Of a stretch of DNA of 25,163 nucleotides, positions 8,403 to 17,623 are shown piece by piece. Below the pieces are notes generated by a model. That model had not been told where the DNA came from, ran no database searches, and saw nothing but the letters and a program-made list of their open reading frames with translations. Position 1 is the first letter of the stretch. Every line of letters begins with the position of its first letter. The DNA comes from Coemansia sp. RSA 1804 (Eukaryota > Kickxellomycota > Kickxellomycetes > Kickxellales > Kickxellaceae): the NCBI GenBank assembly GCA_027578815.1, contig JANBTH010000226.1, forward strand, positions 1 to 25,163, written 5' to 3'. Both the position numbers and the translations under genes were made by a program.

Positions 8403-9151
8403 TGCATTGTAGACCACGGCTGCGTGCGGTGTGCCGTTAATAATACAAAAAGGAGTGTGTGGTGCCCGTATTCCAAGTGAAAGAGCAGACAGGAGATGTG
8501 GAATACCTCCTCGGAGTAAAAGGAAAAAAAGAGGGATTCAAAGAGCTTATTGAGATCTCGTTTCTATTTGTGTGAGAGACATGTTGCTCCTTTTCAGGCT
8601 TGGCGCAGCTTGTCTGAGCCAACTTATATCGACTCGGCTTGGCTGAGCCAATTTGGCTCTGATTGGACCAGTTGTTGTGTTATCTATAGGCCTTTTTTGT
8701 CTATTACAATAGTCTATCTAAAATTTGCTGGTGATACTAGACTGCTTTTTTCTTCTCATTTCAACTCTAATCGCTATCAGTTTCTTCTTTATTTTCTTGA
8801 TTGTAAAAGCAAAGGTGAGCACAGGCTACGTTTTCTCTATATCCGGAGCCAAGATTCGAATGTCTTAGCGAATGCACACTTACACCGAGGCTCTTTCTGG
8901 CTGATTGAGAGCCGACACGAGAATCCTGCTTTTCCAAGTTTCTGATTTCCGTTTGCTGGACAGCCGCTCGTTGAGGATTTGTTTGCTCTTAGGGAGTTCC
9001 AAGTAACTAGACAATTTGCGCTAGGAATCTACATTTAATTGGACAAGCAGACAGCTTACCTATTATCTAAAGTTTGCATTTTGCCCCGTTTTTTGTACTG
9101 TCAAATGTAGGAGAAGACGCTTGTTCCATTTGCTTGTTCTATTAGTCGAAA
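8403..9151. promoter_or_regulatory. Divergent promoter region of OPA3 and ATP3
   Basis: About 750 bases hold both promoters. CCAAT boxes occur at 8648-8652 (plus), 8662-8666 (minus) and 9038-9042 (minus). CCAAT is the binding core of the HAP/NF-Y complex, which in fungi controls respiratory genes. A cluster of TTGGCT/AGCCAA elements overlaps the first two. A 131-codon open frame (8550-8945) crosses the region but has no recognisable domain and no GC-rich codon bias, so I do not call it a gene. Confidence 0.5.
8615..8666. promoter_or_regulatory. Inverted TTGGCT/AGCCAA cluster with paired CCAAT boxes
   Basis: AGCCAA occurs at 8617-8622 and 8646-8651 and TTGGCT at 8639-8644 and 8653-8658. The copies at 8639-8651 form a perfect palindrome with a one-base centre. 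Opposed CCAAT boxes at 8648-8652 and 8662-8666 overlap the cluster. It lies 240 bases from the OPA3 start and 490 bases from the ATP3 start. The binding factor is unknown; HAP/NF-Y is the inferred candidate for the CCAAT cores. Confidence 0.45.
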
Positions 9152-10147
9152 ATGCTTGCCCGCTCTGCTATTACTGCCCGCTCGGCAACGCTCGTGTTTA
9201 GGTATGTGCCAAGTATGGTTATTTTTTGTTTGCAGTCGGTGGAACCCAAACGAGGCTTTGCATTCACTCTCTAATGGACACAATTAATGCACCTGCAAGC
9301 GCGATGTTTTCTATGTAGTGTTGCTGGCCAGACGCGTAACATGGCTACGCTTAAGGAGATCCAGACCCGCTTGAAGTCGGTCACCAACATCTCCAAGATC
9401 ACTGCGTCAATGAAGATGATTGCGTCGACCAAGACTACCCGTGCGCAGCGCGCAATGAACGTCGCGCGTGCATACGGCCAGGTTTCCAACGATCTTATCA
9501 AGCAAGCCGAGGTTGAGAAGGCTGCTGGCGCCAAGGAGCTGCTTATTACTGTTTCCTCCGACAAAGGGCTTTGCGGCGGTATCCACTCGTCTCTGTCCCG
9601 TTACTCGCGCAAGCATCTGGCAGAAAACAACGAGGTCCCAGTGGTGATCCTGGGCGACAAGGCCAAGGTGCAGCTGCAACGCGCATACCCCGAGAACATC
9701 AGGTACAGCTTCAACCAGCTTGGATCCACCATCCCCACCTACGACGAGTCGTCTATCATTGCAAGCACAATCCTTAACGACAAGTCGATTGAGTTTGACA
9801 ACGCCAAGCTTGTTTACAACAGGTTCGTCAGCGCCATTTCGTTTGAGACTGATGCGATTGAGTGCTACCCTGTCAGCCAGATTGTCGAAGCCCCCAACTT
9901 CAAAGCGTACGAGTACCAGGAGGACGTCCTGGAGAACCTGAACGAGTTTTTGTTTGCCAACAGCCTGCATTGGGCTCTGGTTGAAGGCCATGCCGCCGAG
10001 ATGGCCGCCAAGCGCACTGCCATGGAGAATGCTACCAAGAACGCCGGTGACATGATCAACAGACTCACTCTCCAGTACAACCGCGGTCGCCAGGCTGTCA
10101 TCACCAATGAGCTTATCGACATTATCACTGGTGCGTCTGCGCTGTAA
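9152..10147 (+). CDS. ATP3: Mitochondrial ATP synthase gamma subunit (two exons)
   Basis: Exons 9152-9201 and 9319-10147 encode 292 residues, the central rotor shaft of F1-ATPase in the mitochondrial matrix. Exon 1 gives the Arg/Ser/Ala-rich presequence MLARSAITARSATLVF, which has no acidic residues. Its final AG joins T of exon 2 to make Ser, and the mature-like part starts near MATLKEIQTRL. The N-terminal helix (RLKSVTNISKITASMKMIA) and the C-terminal helix ending AVITNELIDIITGASAL are the strongly conserved coiled coil of the rotor. SDKGLCGGIHSS is the family signature. Length matches yeast Atp3 (311). An uninterrupted frame from 9287 would start inside the intron and lacks a targeting sequence, so I prefer the spliced model. 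It shares its promoter region with OPA3. Confidence 0.95.
9202..9318 (+). other. ATP3 intron 1
   Basis: A 117-base intron with donor GTATGT at 9202-9207 and acceptor TATGTAG ending at 9318. A CTAAT at 9271-9275 is a plausible branch site. Using the nearer TTTGCAG (ending 9235) instead would leave a 34-base intron and an in-frame stop. Confidence 0.85.
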
Positions 10148-11101
10148 ACAGCCGACACCGACTTTTGGATTATAGTGTTGTCCTCCTGCACACGTTATCT
10201 GCCCATTTCTATTACTGCTTTTTATCTTGCCAATAGAGAAATCTATCGGACTACCGCTTGCTGCGTCTGTCGCACTGGCTGATAAAGCTTTATGGTTGCT
10301 GACAGCAAACATGGGAATGGAAAAGGAAGAAGGAAACAAGCTGTATACAAAATTATACTGAGTAGAAGTTCTGTTATTTTTTTACAGTGGATACTGTGAA
10401 AGATGCATTTGCCCTTCTTACAAGGATCCTACAGTCTAATGCAAAACCTCAGTGCTGAATGCAAGAGAGGAGAACAATTGAATTCTGAACCTGGGGGAAG
10501 CAAAGACCAACCGGTTATAAAAACACAATACATGCAACACAACCCTGCCATCTGACACAAGTATATTTGCTATCTCTTGTGCTGAATATTCTGGACGCAG
10601 ACACACGCTATATGGGGCTAGGAAGAAAGAGGAAACACTCCCCATGTTGCACTCGTTCGTTGATGCTTTTAAAGTCACCCTTCTTATTCCTCCTCGGAAG
10701 CCTGGATACAATGGCGGTTTATTCGAATTGATAGTAAAACAGAGTAGGAGACTTTTGGCATTATCATCACTCGAGCGGTATCACTGCTGCTGACTGTGCT
10801 GGCAGGAAATAAGAAGTGCTAGCAATCAGCGGAATAGGCCAAAGCTATAGCAAAATCTCTTCAAGTTTAGGACAAAGCCATGATGCTCGTTTGCTTTGTC
10901 TTTCTACAAAAAAGAAACGATTGCTTTTTGCGCTGAACAAGGGAGCTTTAACCACGCAGGCGGATACGTACAAAGAAGAAAATAGGGGGCTGCGAAGGAA
11001 TTCCTCGCTTATATTTCCTTCTCTTTTTTGCATTTCACTCTGTTTTACAGCTGTTGGACAGATATGAAGGCGGGAAGAAAATCAAGCAGGTCTTTTTGGA
11101 A

Positions 11102-11314
11102 ATGGCTTCATCCCGCCTTTCCACCTTTATTTTTACCTGCCTTGTGAACAACTGCAGTCATTGCGTCTACCCAATTCAGCGCTTACGTTTTGCTGCCACT
11201 CATTTAAATAAACGGGAATGCTACGACTGCAGACATGCATATTCCCACCCTCTCTTCTTCCATCTTGTTCTCTTCATTGCCACTTTGTCCATTGGTTTTT
11301 TTCTTTCTTTCTAG
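11102..11314 (+). CDS. Possible small membrane protein, 70 residues (speculative)
   Basis: ATG at 11102 (context GAAATGG, favourable) opens 70 codons ending in TAG. The N-terminal two thirds contain several Cys, including CSHC and CYDC. The last 20 residues are strongly hydrophobic (LFFHLVLFIATLSIGFF), resembling a tail anchor. The codons are not GC-rich like those of neighbouring genes and I recognise no family, so this may well be chance in a pyrimidine-rich spacer. Confidence 0.15.
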   Translation: MASSRLSTFIFTCLVNNCSHCVYPIQRLRFAATHLNKRECYDCRHAYSHPLFFHLVLFIATLSIGFFLSF

Positions 11315-12143
11315 CTTGGTCATTTCATTTATTTCTTAGCCAAGGCATTTACTGAGCTGTGCAACTGCTTCCTCGGATACCGTCATTTTCTTGAAACAGA
11401 GAAGACGGTCATCACTCGGGTCATCTGTGCTTTTTCTTTATTTCTTGCTTTCTTTGCTGTTTAAAGCACCTTACCCAGTGCGGTTGTTCCATAGGCAACA
11501 TTAGAGATGTACACTCTTAAACTCGACCAGTACCAGCTGGGGCCCAGGTTTTATAGGTGAGTAGAATAGTGCCAGCATCCAACTATTTGCACTATTTTTT
11601 TCCTTCTGTAGCCCATGTCTGTGGTCTGTTTATTTATTCAATTGTCTTTATTATTCCCCAACAATATACCAAATATGCACATATTATCTGAGAAGAGGAA
11701 TAATATATAAACGAATTGTTGCTGCGCTCGCTCAACAAAGCTAGCCAGGACCATGGGATATATCTACACAGCTAGCTTAATAATAGGAGAAGTTCCCTTC
11801 CTTTGCCACTGTGGTTTGCGTGCGTAACTGCTTGAATAATGTAGGCTTGAGCTTAACAGATCGGTCACCATACGCCGTCTAGCGCTGCAGCAGTATCCAA
11901 TTGATCTAGCCAATGTCAGTAAAGGTAAGTGAAGCAATACTGCCGCATCTTTATAAAGAGATGTTTGTTTTGTCTGGCAGTTGTGTAAAGCAGCTAGCAG
12001 TATGGTATAGCTGTCGCATGCGTAGTTCTCGTGTATCACTGTTATAATATCGGGCACACCTGCTTCTTTCAGCAGTGTTACTGCGACTATTATACATTTA
12101 TTTTTCGATATAGACCTTGGGGGTTTCTGACCGAACTAATTAT

Positions 12144-12152
12144 CCCCACGTG
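12144..12152 (-). promoter_or_regulatory. Pho4-type E-box CACGTGGGG upstream of GDE1
   Basis: The plus strand reads CCCCACGTG, so the minus strand reads CACGTGGGG. This contains CACGTGGG, the high-affinity site of the yeast phosphate-starvation factor Pho4. It lies 120 bases before the GDE1 Met at 12272. Yeast GDE1 is a PHO-regulon gene, so phosphate control is a reasonable inference. The six-base core alone is common, and other bHLH factors also bind it. Confidence 0.4.
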
Positions 12153-12155
12153 TAT

Positions 12156-12201
12156 CTGTGGTTCATCACATACACATGCTGTGGTTCATCACATACACAT
12201 G
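12156..12201. repeat. Perfect 23-base tandem duplication
   Basis: Two identical head-to-tail copies, 12156-12178 and 12179-12201, each beginning CTGTGGTTCATC and ending ACATG. The period is not a multiple of three, and the copies read differently in the open frame that runs into GDE1. This argues that the stretch is noncoding (promoter, UTR or intron). A GTTT/GTTG-rich tract follows at about 12220-12244. Confidence 0.95.
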
Positions 12202-12271
12202 CGATGTCCATTGGTGGTGTGTTGTTTGTTGTTTGTTGTTTTCATGTGGTGTTGTAGGTGCCTTGGATGCC

Positions 12272-12660
12272 ATGGAGAGCGTTACGCAGGCAGTCGTCGA
12301 GTATGCAGGCCAGCTTGGGCTTGAGGCTCAAAAGGTGGCAGACGGCCTAAAAACCATCGACTCAATGACATCCCCGGCGCGCATTGGACAGCTCCTTGCG
12401 GTGATTGAGATCCTGGAGTCAAAGCTCCAGGGCCTTATCCGCTACGTGTGGGCAATAGAAAACGACTGGTGCTTCTACGTAAAGGGGCCCGAGACGCCAG
12501 CAAAGGCCAAATCTGCAGAAGGCAAAGAGGTGGACAGCGTACTACCCAAGCCCAGGCTGTTTCAGCAGTCGTTCTTACGCGATCTGGATACATGGCATAT
12601 GATCCTGGCAAAGGCAATTGCGCGTGCTCGTGCACGTCTCTCTGCGATGGACTATGGCCA

Positions 12661-12694
<34 letters not shown>

Positions 12695-15373
12695 GTAATT
12701 ACCGAAAGCGCTTCAGTGTTAAACAGCTTGGCGGCGGCCCGGATGCTCAGCCCACACCAATGGAGTGCGGGATACGTCCTTGAAAAATACAAGCGGGATC
12801 GACTGGAAAGATCGGAAGCGGAAAAGCACGACACATGGCTTGACGCAGTTCCGCTGGTCACGGAAACACGCGTTGAACAAGAGTCGATAGTCCAGCTAAC
12901 AGACATCTGCCGACGCAATGTACTTCATTATGCGGCACACAACCCCGCGGATATTGCACAGCTCAAGCATCTCCACGGCATTGACACTCAGGACGTAGAC
13001 CAGCAGCAGAGGCAGCAGCAGATGCCAGCAATCGCCATGCGCGATCTCTTTGGCGATACGCCGCTGACAATCGCGGCAGCAGGAGACAACATTGAGGCAG
13101 TAAGATACATCCTTGAAGAATCGGGCTCGAGTGGTGCCCATGAGATGCTTGCAAACGCAGCAGTGGCGGCGCTTGCCAGGGGCAGCAAGAGCTGCCTGGA
13201 CTGCATAGTCAGGCACCTGGCCAAGCAGCCGGAGCAGGTTGCGCTGGCCATTCGGCTGTCGATGTTCTACGGACTGGAGGAGCTGTTCAAATCCATCTGT
13301 GCGGCACTCACAGTGGCAGGGGCATCGGCGTGTAGCGAGGCGGAGGCAGCGCTGGAGCACAGCGCACGGATGGCGGGCGGATGCACCATTCTGCATCTTG
13401 CGGTGCTGAACGGCTGGACAGAGCTGATAAAGTGCGCGCTGGAGCAGCCGATTCTGCGCATGACGGAATTCAACGCACAGCTGCGGGATGACACATGGCT
13501 GGCGCCGCTGGACATAGCAAACTTCTTTGGGTACCGGTCGTGCGCAAACCAGCTGGTCAACACATTCACCTTCTTCTGTCCGCCGCTGTCGCTGAACTTT
13601 GAGCCCGAGGATGAGGCGCTGCGTGTAAAGCCGTTTGTGGCAAAGACGAAGAAGGCACTCGCACCGCCAGACGCTTACGCAGTGCATGCAGTGCTGGGCA
13701 CTAACGACCTCCGGCGCATCCCAACGATGCCGCCAATCACGATAGATTCGGCAGCACTGCATCGCGCGCTTGACGGAATGGATCTTCCGCGGTCCACGCA
13801 GCTGGTCCTGCGCATGGACTCTCAGCAGGGCACTGAGACTGGCAACGCTGACGGATGGGTTATGGACGTGAGCTCAATGATTGATGCGCCCAAGCTGATG
13901 TACTACGCGTGGCAACCACCGGCTCATTTCTACACAAGGAGTCCTGAAAGCTTTGTGCTGGAGCTCGATCTCGTCGCACTGGTCGACCAAGCGCTAGCTC
14001 CAAGCGCCAGCGAGCGCAGGGTTGTTGCAAAGGCAGCGGTGCAGATCCCACCGACATTTGTTCCTGCCAGAAGCGAGCGTAGCCCTGGGGATTATGCGCC
14101 AGTGTGTCCGGCAGCGGGCAGCTACCTTAGTGCTGTCTTTGTGGCACCAGCCACCGGCCAGACCGTCGCAAAGGCAAACATAGAGATCACCGTTGCCGCC
14201 CCATACATGTCCAAGGCAGACGGGCCTGGAACTGGGCCACGCACGCTTAGCGGAAGCCCCAACACGACGGAGTCGTGGCAGGAGCCCGGACAGACGCTCG
14301 TGTATGGACATCGAGGATCGGGCATGAACTTTGCGCCCAGCGGCGGGCCGCAGAAGCTGCAGCTTGGCGAAAACACTGTGCTGTCGATGGAGCAGGCAAT
14401 GCGCGACGGCGTCAGCGGTGTCGAATTCGATGTGCAGATGACGCGCGACATGGTCCCGGTTTTGTACCACGACTGGACCATGGCTGAGACCGGTTTGGAC
14501 ATTCCGATTAGTTCGCTTTCTCTTAAGCAGTTCTCTGCCGGCAATCCCCGCAACAACAAGCGGCTTCTGAGAGCACGGTCGACCGAGGCGCTGCCTCAGT
14601 ACAGCAGCTGTCCTGCTTTGTCCGACGATTCTGCTGAGACCGAGTCTGAGACGGATGATGACAGCAAACCGCCGATGCACATTGCCAACTCGGCAAACAC
14701 CGTGCAGGCGCCGCTGGCAACCCTGGAGGATCTGTTCAAGTCGCTGCCGGAGGATCTCGGCTTCGACATTGAGATCAAGTACCCAATGCCCGACGAGGCA
14801 GACGGCGCCAGGGTTTACACAAACTTTGAGATCAACCTGTTTGTTGACCGGATCCTTGATGTCGTCTACAAGCATCTAGGAGCGCCGCTAAAATCAGCTC
14901 TTCCGCGCGTGGACTCGGGCATAGCTGGCACCGCCATGGGCGCCACGCCTGCCATCGGCAGCGCAAAACAGAGCGTGCGCCGGAGAAGACCAATTGTTTT
15001 CACGTCGTTCCACCCCGACATCTGTCTGCTCCTTGCTCACAAGATAGGCAACGATATCCCAATCATGCTTCTGACCGATGCTGGAATGTCGGAGATGGCC
15101 GATGTCCGCTGCAACAGCATTGATGCTGCCGTCAGGCTGTGCAATTGGGCTGGTCTGGCTGGCATTGTCACACACGTAGCTCCCATCTCGCAGTCGCCAC
15201 GGGTCGTGTCGCTGGTGCGCAGACACAGTCTGGTGCTGGCCACATACGGCACGCCGGCAAACCAGCCGGAGCATGTGCGCCAGCAGCAGGCGTACGGCGT
15301 CGACATTGTCATTGTCGATGATGTGCGCACCGCCCGATCCACCATTGACGCTGGCGACGACGCATGGCGCTGA
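12272..15373 (+). CDS. GDE1: Glycerophosphocholine phosphodiesterase Gde1 (degenerate SPX, ankyrin, GDPD)
   Basis: From the Met at 12272 (context GCCATGG) the protein has 1,033 residues. It hydrolyses glycerophosphocholine and related diesters to glycerol-3-phosphate and the alcohol, probably in the cytosol. Residues 1-75 weakly resemble the second half of an SPX domain; the expected KFGK start is absent and may lie in upstream exons. Poly-Q is at 132-141. Ankyrin-like repeats lie at about 212-430 (NVLHYAA, GDTPLTIAA, CTILHLAV, APLDIA). The GDPD domain (about 677-1028) keeps H680-R681, E700-N701, E718, D720, H733-D734 and E834-I-K836, so it should be active. A 45-residue Ser/acidic insert follows the HD motif. 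Yeast Gde1 has 1,223 residues. The frame stays open upstream to a GTG at 12158, but that part encodes only repetitive Cys/Trp/His sequence. Confidence 0.9.
12665..12694 (+). repeat. CAG trinucleotide tract (poly-Gln) in GDE1
   Basis: Nine CAG codons followed by CAA encode ten Gln (GDE1 residues 132-141) in the linker between the SPX-like region and the ankyrin repeats. A second Gln-rich patch lies near 13000-13020. Confidence 0.95.
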
Positions 15374-15813
15374 GTCTCCGACCAGCGTGTCTGTAGCAAA
15401 TTATGAGTGTCTGCTTTTATCTTTTTTTATTTTGCCAGCGTGCTTCATGCATTGGACAGAAACAAGTCGATTTTTGCTTGCATTTGTTTTTAACAAAAAA
15501 AACTTTGTCCCCAACAGTTCTTTGCCAGCAGAGCTCCTTCGCTCTACGCGCAGACAAATGCCGAAGATGGCAGCAGTCACAGGGGTGCGGCTCACCAGCC
15601 TCGCCCTTATCGCTCCCAAGAAAAAAAAGTGAGAAAAAACGGCTTACGCCAATGGCTCGATTCCGCTCTGGTGGGCGACAGTATCAGCAACACTCTTTAT
15701 TTGTTGGGTTGCTTTTCTTTCCCCCCGTTGGCGGTTATCTCTCTTTCAACTCTACAGTTCTTTACTTTTTTATACTCTTTTTTATCTCGGGTATCGTTCT
15801 TTGGTAGTCAGCA
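15374..15813. promoter_or_regulatory. GDE1 3' region and phosphate carrier promoter
   Basis: About 440 bases, rich in T and C runs, between two tandem genes. A poly-A stretch near 15495 and one near 15622 flank a short open stretch with no recognisable product. The last 130 bases are pyrimidine-rich with several TTTTTAT-like tracts, typical of a strongly expressed fungal promoter. No CACGTG is present. Confidence 0.4.
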
Positions 15814-17135
15814 ATGCTTCCCACCACCCAGACTCTTAGCGCCTTCAAGGGCACTTCCCAAAGGCTCTTTGTTGCTCCCTCGCCCGCCGAGAAGCCTTTT
15901 GTTGCTCACTCGACCATCGAGATAAACTCGCCCAGGGTAAGTGAATAACAACAGCTGCTTGTTGGCTTCTTTCAGCGTATGGCCACGTCCTAACGGCTGT
16001 CGGTCTAGAAGATACCCCGATTCCATATTGTTAATTACGAATTCCGGGTTGAATCACAGGGTCCAGTTGCTTTTTTGTCCTCTCGAGCTTCTGCTTTCGG
16101 AGATGCTAAAAACACAGTCACTCAAGTCTTCAAGTCCTCTAGTCAGCGAAAAGGAAGAAAGAAAACATGAAGCTAAACCACACAATCACTGCCTATGCAT
16201 ATACTCCCATGTTCGGTCAACATCTTATTTTGTAGTACTTTTACACCTGCGCTGTCGGCGGTGCCATGGCCTGTGGTCTGACCCACTATGCGCTGACGCC
16301 AGTTGATATGCTCAAGTGCCGCATGCAGGTCTCCAAGGGCCTGTACAAGGGCATCTTTGACGGCTTCAAGCAGGTCAGCGCCAAGGAGGGCCTCAAGGGC
16401 TTGTATCTCGGTGGTGCCCCAACTCTCCTTGGATACTCGATGCAGGGCATGGGCAAGTACGGCTTCTACGAGTACTTTAAGTATCTGTATGCCAGCCTTG
16501 CTGGTGAGGAGACCGCCGCCAAGTACAAGACCACGCTGTTCCTGTCTGCGTCGGCATCGGCTGAGTTCATTGCCGATATCCTTCTGTGCCCGATGGAGGC
16601 GCTCAAGGTCAAGATGCAGACATCGACCACGCCGTTTGCCACCAGCTTCCTAGGCGGTATCCGCAAGATCAACGCTGCCGAGGGCATCAACGGCTTCTAC
16701 AAGGGTCTCGCTCCCCTGTGGCTGCGCCAGATTCCCTACACCATGGTCAAGTTCGCCACCTTTGAGAAGACTGTGGAGACCATCTACAAGCACCTGCTCA
16801 GCAAGCCCAAGGACCAGTACTCGAAGACTGAGCAGCTCGGTGTTACCTTTGGTGCTGGCTACTTTGCTGGTATCTTCTGCGCCATTGTGTCGCACCCCGC
16901 CGATACTCTTGTTTCGAAGCTCAACAATGTTGCCAAGGCTGAGGGCGAAAGCACCGGTGCCCTTGCTGTGCGCATCCTGAAGGACCTTGGCTTTACCGGT
17001 GTCTGGGCTGGTCTTGGCCCCCGTATCTTCATGATTGGTACTCTGACTGCGCTCCAGTGGTTCATCTACGACTCGTTTAAGGTCCAGACTGGTCTTCCCA
17101 CCACCGGTGGTGCCGCTGCTCCCAAGAAGGAGTGA
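15814..17135 (+). CDS. PIC2: Mitochondrial phosphate carrier, PIC2/SLC25A3 type (two exons)
   Basis: Exons 15814-15936 and 16236-17135 encode 340 residues. The carrier imports phosphate (and in some members copper) across the inner mitochondrial membrane, feeding ATP synthase. Exon 1 (41 codons, phase 0) encodes only a Ser/Thr/Pro-rich N-terminal extension. Exon 2 opens with YFYTCAVGGAMACGLTHYAL, the first membrane helix. The three carrier repeats have PVDMLKCR, PMEALKVK and PADTLVSK (the PxD/ExxK/R signature). GYSMQGMGKYGFYEYFK, LWLRQIPYTMVKFATFE and GTLTALQWFIYDSFKV are almost identical to animal SLC25A3 and close to yeast Pic2, less so to Mir1. An uninterrupted frame starting at 16266 would lack helix 1, so splicing is required. 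It lies downstream of GDE1, another phosphate-metabolism gene. Confidence 0.94.
15937..16235 (+). other. Phosphate carrier intron 1
   Basis: A 299-base phase-0 intron with donor GTAAGT at 15937-15942 and acceptor TTTTGTAG ending at 16235. It is A/T-rich with several in-frame stops, in contrast to both exons. A TCAAC at about 16217 is a possible branch site. Confidence 0.88.
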
Positions 17136-17623
17136 ATAAAATCGATATGACGGGAACTTGTCGGCTTTCCTATAGCTCTTTTTCCTCTCTGTGCATATCA
17201 TAGTTGGTTTTTTCTTCTACAAGTAGAGAAATACGAATATTTGTTCTGTTCTATCAAGCTTCTTTTCTTGTTCCCCCCGATCTAGCATATGGCCATATTT
17301 TATCAAATGAAAGCCGATGATAGGGCGATAAAAGAAGAAAAGGCGTTCAACCCACATTTCTACCCCAAGCTTCCTTTTTTCGGCAGGGAAAAGGTAAAAG
17401 GCGGGTCAACTAAGGCAAAAAAGTTTCTCTTCTCTTCTTTCTGGGATTAATATTCACTTTGCTCGTATTTTTATTGCCTATTTCTACATTCGTAAAGGAC
17501 ATACGACGGTCTTTACTTTGGCTATCTAGCAAACCGTGAATGCACTACCACATACGAGACATATCTGTGGAAAAATACGTCTTTTGATAAGCACAAACAC
17601 AAGAGTTCTGACTGGAAAAAGCC
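17136..17623. promoter_or_regulatory. Phosphate carrier 3' end and promoter of the ECM3-like gene
   Basis: About 490 bases. An AATAAA (17135-17140) overlaps the phosphate carrier stop codon by one base. A perfect 12-base palindrome ATATGGCCATAT lies at 17287-17298. The rest is T/C-rich with short A runs; no gene is seen. Confidence 0.45.

Larger units (their letters stand above)
10148..12271. other. Long spacer between ATP3 and GDE1; no confident gene
   Basis: About 2.1 kb, much longer than other spacers here and A/T-rich. It must contain the ATP3 3' end and the GDE1 promoter and 5' UTR, and possibly 5' GDE1 exons. Strong donor-like sites occur at 11557 (GTGAGT) and 11925 (GTAAGT). Acceptor-like sites end at 11611, 11844, 11980, 12072 and 12257. 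A TATAAAG lies near 11952, a CACGTG at 12147-12152, and a 23-base tandem duplication at 12156-12201. Open frames up to 97 codons are present but show no recognisable family. I found no tRNA or rRNA. Confidence 0.6.

Noticed and set aside
8840..8875. TTCGAA resembling a tRNA T-loop at 8855-8860
   Set aside because: The flanking bases do not form a T-stem, and no acceptor stem or D-arm can be placed around it.
8550..8945. 131-codon open frame between OPA3 and ATP3
   Set aside because: No domain, no codon bias like neighbouring genes, and it lies where the divergent promoter must be.
9287..9318. Intron-less ATP3 starting at 9287
   Set aside because: It lacks a mitochondrial presequence, while the exon at 9152-9201 supplies one with consensus splice sites and correct phase.
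9407..10339. 310-codon antisense open frame over ATP3
   Set aside because: It mirrors the GC-biased codons of ATP3, shows no domain, and ATP3 is certain on the plus strand.
11557..11750. Using acceptors at 11611 or 11692-11695 for a second GDE1 exon
   Set aside because: The frame reaches a TAG at about 11742 and no consensus donor precedes it.
12158..12271. Extending GDE1 to the GTG at 12158 or the ATG at 12176
   Set aside because: The added residues come from the 23-base duplication and a GTTT-rich tract and form an implausible Cys/Trp/Val string. The ATG at 12272 has a better context.
12896..14875. Antisense open frames of 288 and 293 codons over GDE1
   Set aside because: They are shadow frames created by the codon bias of GDE1; the translations are Arg/Cys/His-rich without any recognisable family.
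16266..17135. Intron-less phosphate carrier starting at 16266
   Set aside because: It would lack the first membrane helix. A clean GTAAGT...TAG intron restores the whole carrier fold in phase 0.
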